Assembly (NCBI GenBank): GCA_913048145.1
Contig: CAJWVP010000016.1
Span: forward strand, 1 to 15,659
Reading direction: 5' to 3'
DNA: 15,659 nt
From: an uncultured Rhodospirillaceae bacterium
GTDB taxonomy: Bacteria > Pseudomonadota > Alphaproteobacteria > Rhodospirillales > Casp-alpha2
Below the pieces are notes generated by a model that did no database searches, was not told the origin of the DNA, and saw only the letters and a list, made by a program, of their open reading frames with translations. Below, piece by piece: positions 13,655 through 15,659 of this stretch (its first letter is position 1; each line of letters starts with the position of its first letter). The position numbers were made by a program, and so were the translations under genes.

Positions 13655-15151
13655 CTAGGCCAGATAGCGGCTTTTCAAATGGTCGACGAAAACGTCGGTC
13701 GCCAATGGTTGCCCCGTCGCCGCGGTCAGCAAGTCGACTGAAGTCACGAGCCGTCCCTTCCCATGCACGTTTTCGCGAAGCCAAGTCATGAGCGGAAGAA
13801 AGTCCCCATCGAAAATTCCCGCCGGGATTGCGGCGTCCGCATCGCATGCCGCCGCGTATAGCTGGGCCGCCGACATAGCACCCAGGGTATACGTGGGGAA
13901 ATAGCCCCAGGCGCCGTCGTACCAGTGCACGTCCTGGAGGCAGCCCTCTCGGTCCGTGGGCGGCACGATGCCGAGCAACTCTTTCATGCCGTCGTTCCAG
14001 GCAGCGGGGAGTTCGTCCAGGGTCATGTCGCCGTCCAGGAGTGCGCGCTCCAGTCGATAACGAAGGATCACGTGGGCCGGATACGTGACCTCGTCAGCGT
14101 CGACGCGTATGAAGTCCGGCTTCACCTGTGTATATAATCGGTAAAGATTTTCCGTTTCCCAAGCCGGGCCGGACCCGTTGAAGGCCGCTTTCATTATCGG
14201 CGCGGCCCACTCGATGAAGGGACGGGAGCGGCAGACCTGCATTTCAATTAGCAGAGATTGGCTTTCGTGAATGCTCATGCCTAGCGCATTGCCCACAGGC
14301 TGGCGGCGCCAGGCTTCCGGTAAACCGCGTTCGTACATGGCGTGTCCCGTTTCGTGCAGGACGCCCATGAGGCTCGAGGTAAAATCATCCTCGTCATAAC
14401 GCGTGGTAATGCGAACATCGTCCGGGGAACCTCCGCAGAAGGGATGACGGCTCACATCCAGACGACCGAAGTCGAAATCAAACCCTATGGCCTTCATGAA
14501 CCCTTCGCCCAGCGCCCTTTGCGTGTCGACCGGAAACGGTCCCTTGGGCAGGACGCCGGACGGACGCGACGCCTGTACGTCCATGGCTTCCTGGAGGAAG
14601 TCTGGCAAGAACGCCTGCAACTCGCCGAAGACGCGGTCGATATTGGCGGACTGGCCGCCGGGCTCGTAATCATCCAACAGGGCATCATAGATTGATAGGC
14701 CCAGCGCCTCTGCCTTCGCCTGTCCGACCTCCCGGGTGCGGTCCAGGACTTCCTGCAATAAAGGTTTCACGGCGGCGAAATCGGCGGCTGGTCGAGCGGA
14801 ACGCCATGACGTCTCACAGGCCGAACAGGCGAGAGAAAGGGCGACAACCAAGTCCTCGGGCACGGCGCGGGCCTTTGTCCATTGGTGCGACATCTCACTC
14901 AGGTTGGCGCGCTGCCAATCATCCAGGTCGCCTACCTGCGTCTCCGCTTTGCCGATCAGCTCGCCAATCTCAGGAGCTGCCTTCAGGCCGTGTATAACGA
15001 CCTGCATTTCCGCCAATTGCTCAGCCCGGGCCGACGCAGCGCCGTCAGGCATGATCGCCGCCGTGTCCCAATGCAATATCGCAGATGTCTCACCCAGCAG
15101 GGCGACGCGGCGGTAGCGGGCTTCCAGTTCGACGTAGGCGGGATTGGTCAT
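13655..15151 (-). CDS. M32 family metallocarboxypeptidase (carboxypeptidase Taq-like)
   Basis: Zinc or cobalt carboxypeptidase releasing C-terminal amino acids from peptides in the cytoplasm. The length, 498 residues, is the family norm. Seen: the family N-terminus with ILHWDTAAIMP (25-35), HPFCGG (236-241), the metal site HETGH (266-270; ligands H266 and H270, catalytic E267) with third ligand E296 in IHESQS (294-299), DEVTYPAHVILRYRLE (353-368), and LQDVHWYDGAWGYFPTYTLG (405-424). No signal peptide is seen. GAAGGAAA (15158-15165) is 6 bases before the ATG. It is the first gene of a leftward pair with the MaoC gene. It is probably housekeeping and unrelated to the catabolic cluster, and lies downstream of ctaB across 285 bases. 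Confidence 0.96.
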   Translation of the reverse strand: MTNPAYVELEARYRRVALLGETSAILHWDTAAIMPDGAASARAEQLAEMQVVIHGLKAAPEIGELIGKAETQVGDLDDWQRANLSEMSHQWTKARAVPEDLVVALSLACSACETSWRSARPAADFAAVKPLLQEVLDRTREVGQAKAEALGLSIYDALLDDYEPGGQSANIDRVFGELQAFLPDFLQEAMDVQASRPSGVLPKGPFPVDTQRALGEGFMKAIGFDFDFGRLDVSRHPFCGGSPDDVRITTRYDEDDFTSSLMGVLHETGHAMYERGLPEAWRRQPVGNALGMSIHESQSLLIEMQVCRSRPFIEWAAPIMKAAFNGSGPAWETENLYRLYTQVKPDFIRVDADEVTYPAHVILRYRLERALLDGDMTLDELPAAWNDGMKELLGIVPPTDREGCLQDVHWYDGAWGYFPTYTLGAMSAAQLYAAACDADAAIPAGIFDGDFLPLMTWLRENVHGKGRLVTSVDLLTAATGQPLATDVFVDHLKSRYLA

Positions 15152-15182
15152 GGGGCGTTTCCTTCGGTTTTCATATACCCTT

Positions 15183-15211
15183 CATATAGTAAGGCCTGTG
15201 GCATCAATCGA
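15183..15211 (-). promoter_or_regulatory. Candidate promoter for the M32 peptidase gene
   Basis: On the minus strand, TCGATT (15206-15211), a 17-base spacer, then TATATG (15183-15188). The -10 is fair and the -35 poor. The start would be near 15176, with a leader of about 25 bases holding the SD. TATATG repeats at 15172-15177. Confidence 0.22.
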
Positions 15212-15221
15212 CGCGTTGATG
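15202..15221. promoter_or_regulatory. Operator-like inverted repeat upstream of the M32 gene
   Basis: CATCAA, an 8-base spacer, then TTGATG: a perfect 6-bp dyad of 20 bases. It covers the predicted -35 box. Its core, ATCA-N10-TGAT, has the same spacing as the core of the dyad at 916-937 upstream of the ThDP gene. Confidence 0.35.
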
Positions 15222-15239
15222 TTCATCCGCCAAACAATA

Positions 15240-15265
15240 CCGACGGTCGGCTAGTTTCCCGTCGG
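15240..15265 (-). terminator. Candidate rho-independent terminator downstream of ctaB
   Basis: Perfect 7-bp arms CCGACGG (15240-15246) and CCGTCGG (15259-15265) around a 12-base loop. In the leftward direction it is followed by TATTGTTT, a partial T-tract. It lies about 170 bases after the ctaB stop and before the M32 promoter, a sensible place to end the cytochrome oxidase operon transcript. Confidence 0.4.
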
Positions 15266-15436
15266 CGATGACCTCTTGACGCACCAGGCACAACCAAATA
15301 CCCCCGCCGCTCAGATAAAAGCCGTCTTGCCGCTAGCCGCTCTCCAATTGGAAAGCCAGCGCCTGACCACAGAAGTTGATGGATAAGGCAACGCCCTTGA
15401 TCCCAGTGGTCTGATTATTGGGGCCTATTACGGCTA

Positions 15437-15659
15437 TCACATCACTGGGATGACCAGCAGTCGGTCGACCAACATGGCAACGAAGATCATGAATAGATAG
15501 AAGATGGAAAACAGGAACAATGGTTTCGCCGTCTTCTCTTGCTCCTCCTCGCTCTTCCAGACCCGCCAGCAGCGACGCCAGAATTCAATACCAAGGACCA
15601 GCGCGATCATACCGTAGACCGCGCCGGACATGCCAATGGCGACAGGCGACAAGGTCGAC
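15437..15659 (-). CDS. ctaB: Protoheme IX farnesyltransferase (heme O synthase), C-terminal fragment, runs off right edge
   Basis: Membrane prenyltransferase that makes heme O for the terminal oxidase. Only the last 73 or so residues are present; the frame is open to the right edge (a TTG at 15652 is internal, not a start). Two hydrophobic segments are visible: MSGAVYGMIALVLGIEFW near the edge and LFLFSIFYLFMIFVAMLVD near the C-terminus, joined by a charged loop (RVWKSEEEQEKTAKP). This arrangement, with KxLFLFSIxYLFxxF and a final VDR, matches the last two helices of CtaB/CyoE proteins. The family call rests on this short tail, so a neighbouring UbiA-superfamily member remains possible. The cytochrome oxidase genes would be expected to the right, outside the window. 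Confidence 0.72.
   Translation of the reverse strand, partial: STLSPVAIGMSGAVYGMIALVLGIEFWRRCWRVWKSEEEQEKTAKPLFLFSIFYLFMIFVAMLVDRLLVIPVM

Noticed and set aside
12747..13847. Longer start for the MaoC gene, giving an 82-residue N-terminal extension
   Set aside because: The extension lies in an out-of-frame part of the M32 gene and resembles no family N-terminus, and a good SD precedes the ATG at 13601.

Overview
The window reads as a GC-rich proteobacterial chromosome segment, most likely alphaproteobacterial. That placement is an inference from gene content and protein style: a CtaB/heme O synthase tail, an M32 carboxypeptidase, an RhlE-like DEAD-box helicase, and many CoA-ester and 2-oxoacid enzymes. 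There is no rRNA or tRNA to fix taxonomy. I saw no IS element, CRISPR array, tRNA or rRNA.

Layout. 1-498 (-) is the N-terminal 166 residues of a DEAD-box RNA helicase that runs off the left edge. 499-1018 is a non-coding divergent region. 1019-2758 (+) is a ThDP-dependent enzyme. A leftward four-gene unit follows (7185 to 2798): MmgE/PrpD, a short MaoC protein, an acyl-CoA dehydrogenase and a CaiB/BaiF CoA-transferase. 7186-7564 is a divergent control region; from it a dehydrogenase-like protein with a SAF domain runs rightward (7565-8932). A second leftward unit (11710 to 9061) holds a D-2-hydroxyacid dehydrogenase, a crotonase and an isocitrate lyase-superfamily lyase. A second, PrpB-like lyase diverges from it (11781-12743, +). 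At the right, an M32 metallocarboxypeptidase and a two-hot-dog MaoC protein are read leftward (15151 to 12747), after the C-terminal end of ctaB (15437-15659, -).

The core (1019-12743, perhaps to 13601) looks like an undescribed catabolic gene cluster for a small branched or methylated carboxylic or dicarboxylic acid. Family chemistry suggests CoA activation by transfer (CaiB), alpha,beta-desaturation (acyl-CoA dehydrogenase), hydration (MaoC, crotonase), dehydration or isomerisation of a hydroxy-polycarboxylate (MmgE/PrpD), retro-aldol/Claisen cleavage by two Cys-type lyases, and 2-oxoacid handling (ThDP enzyme, D-2-hydroxyacid dehydrogenase). The reaction order and substrate are inference. 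No transporter, regulator, thiolase, citrate synthase or CoA ligase is present in the window, so part of the system must lie elsewhere or the pathway is not a standard one.

Several start codons differ from the longest reading frame and are set here by clear Shine-Dalgarno sequences (TTG at 7565, GTG at 11781, ATG at 7185, 10751, 11710 and 13601). Three upstream regions carry an inverted repeat overlapping a predicted -35 box, which suggests repressible promoters.
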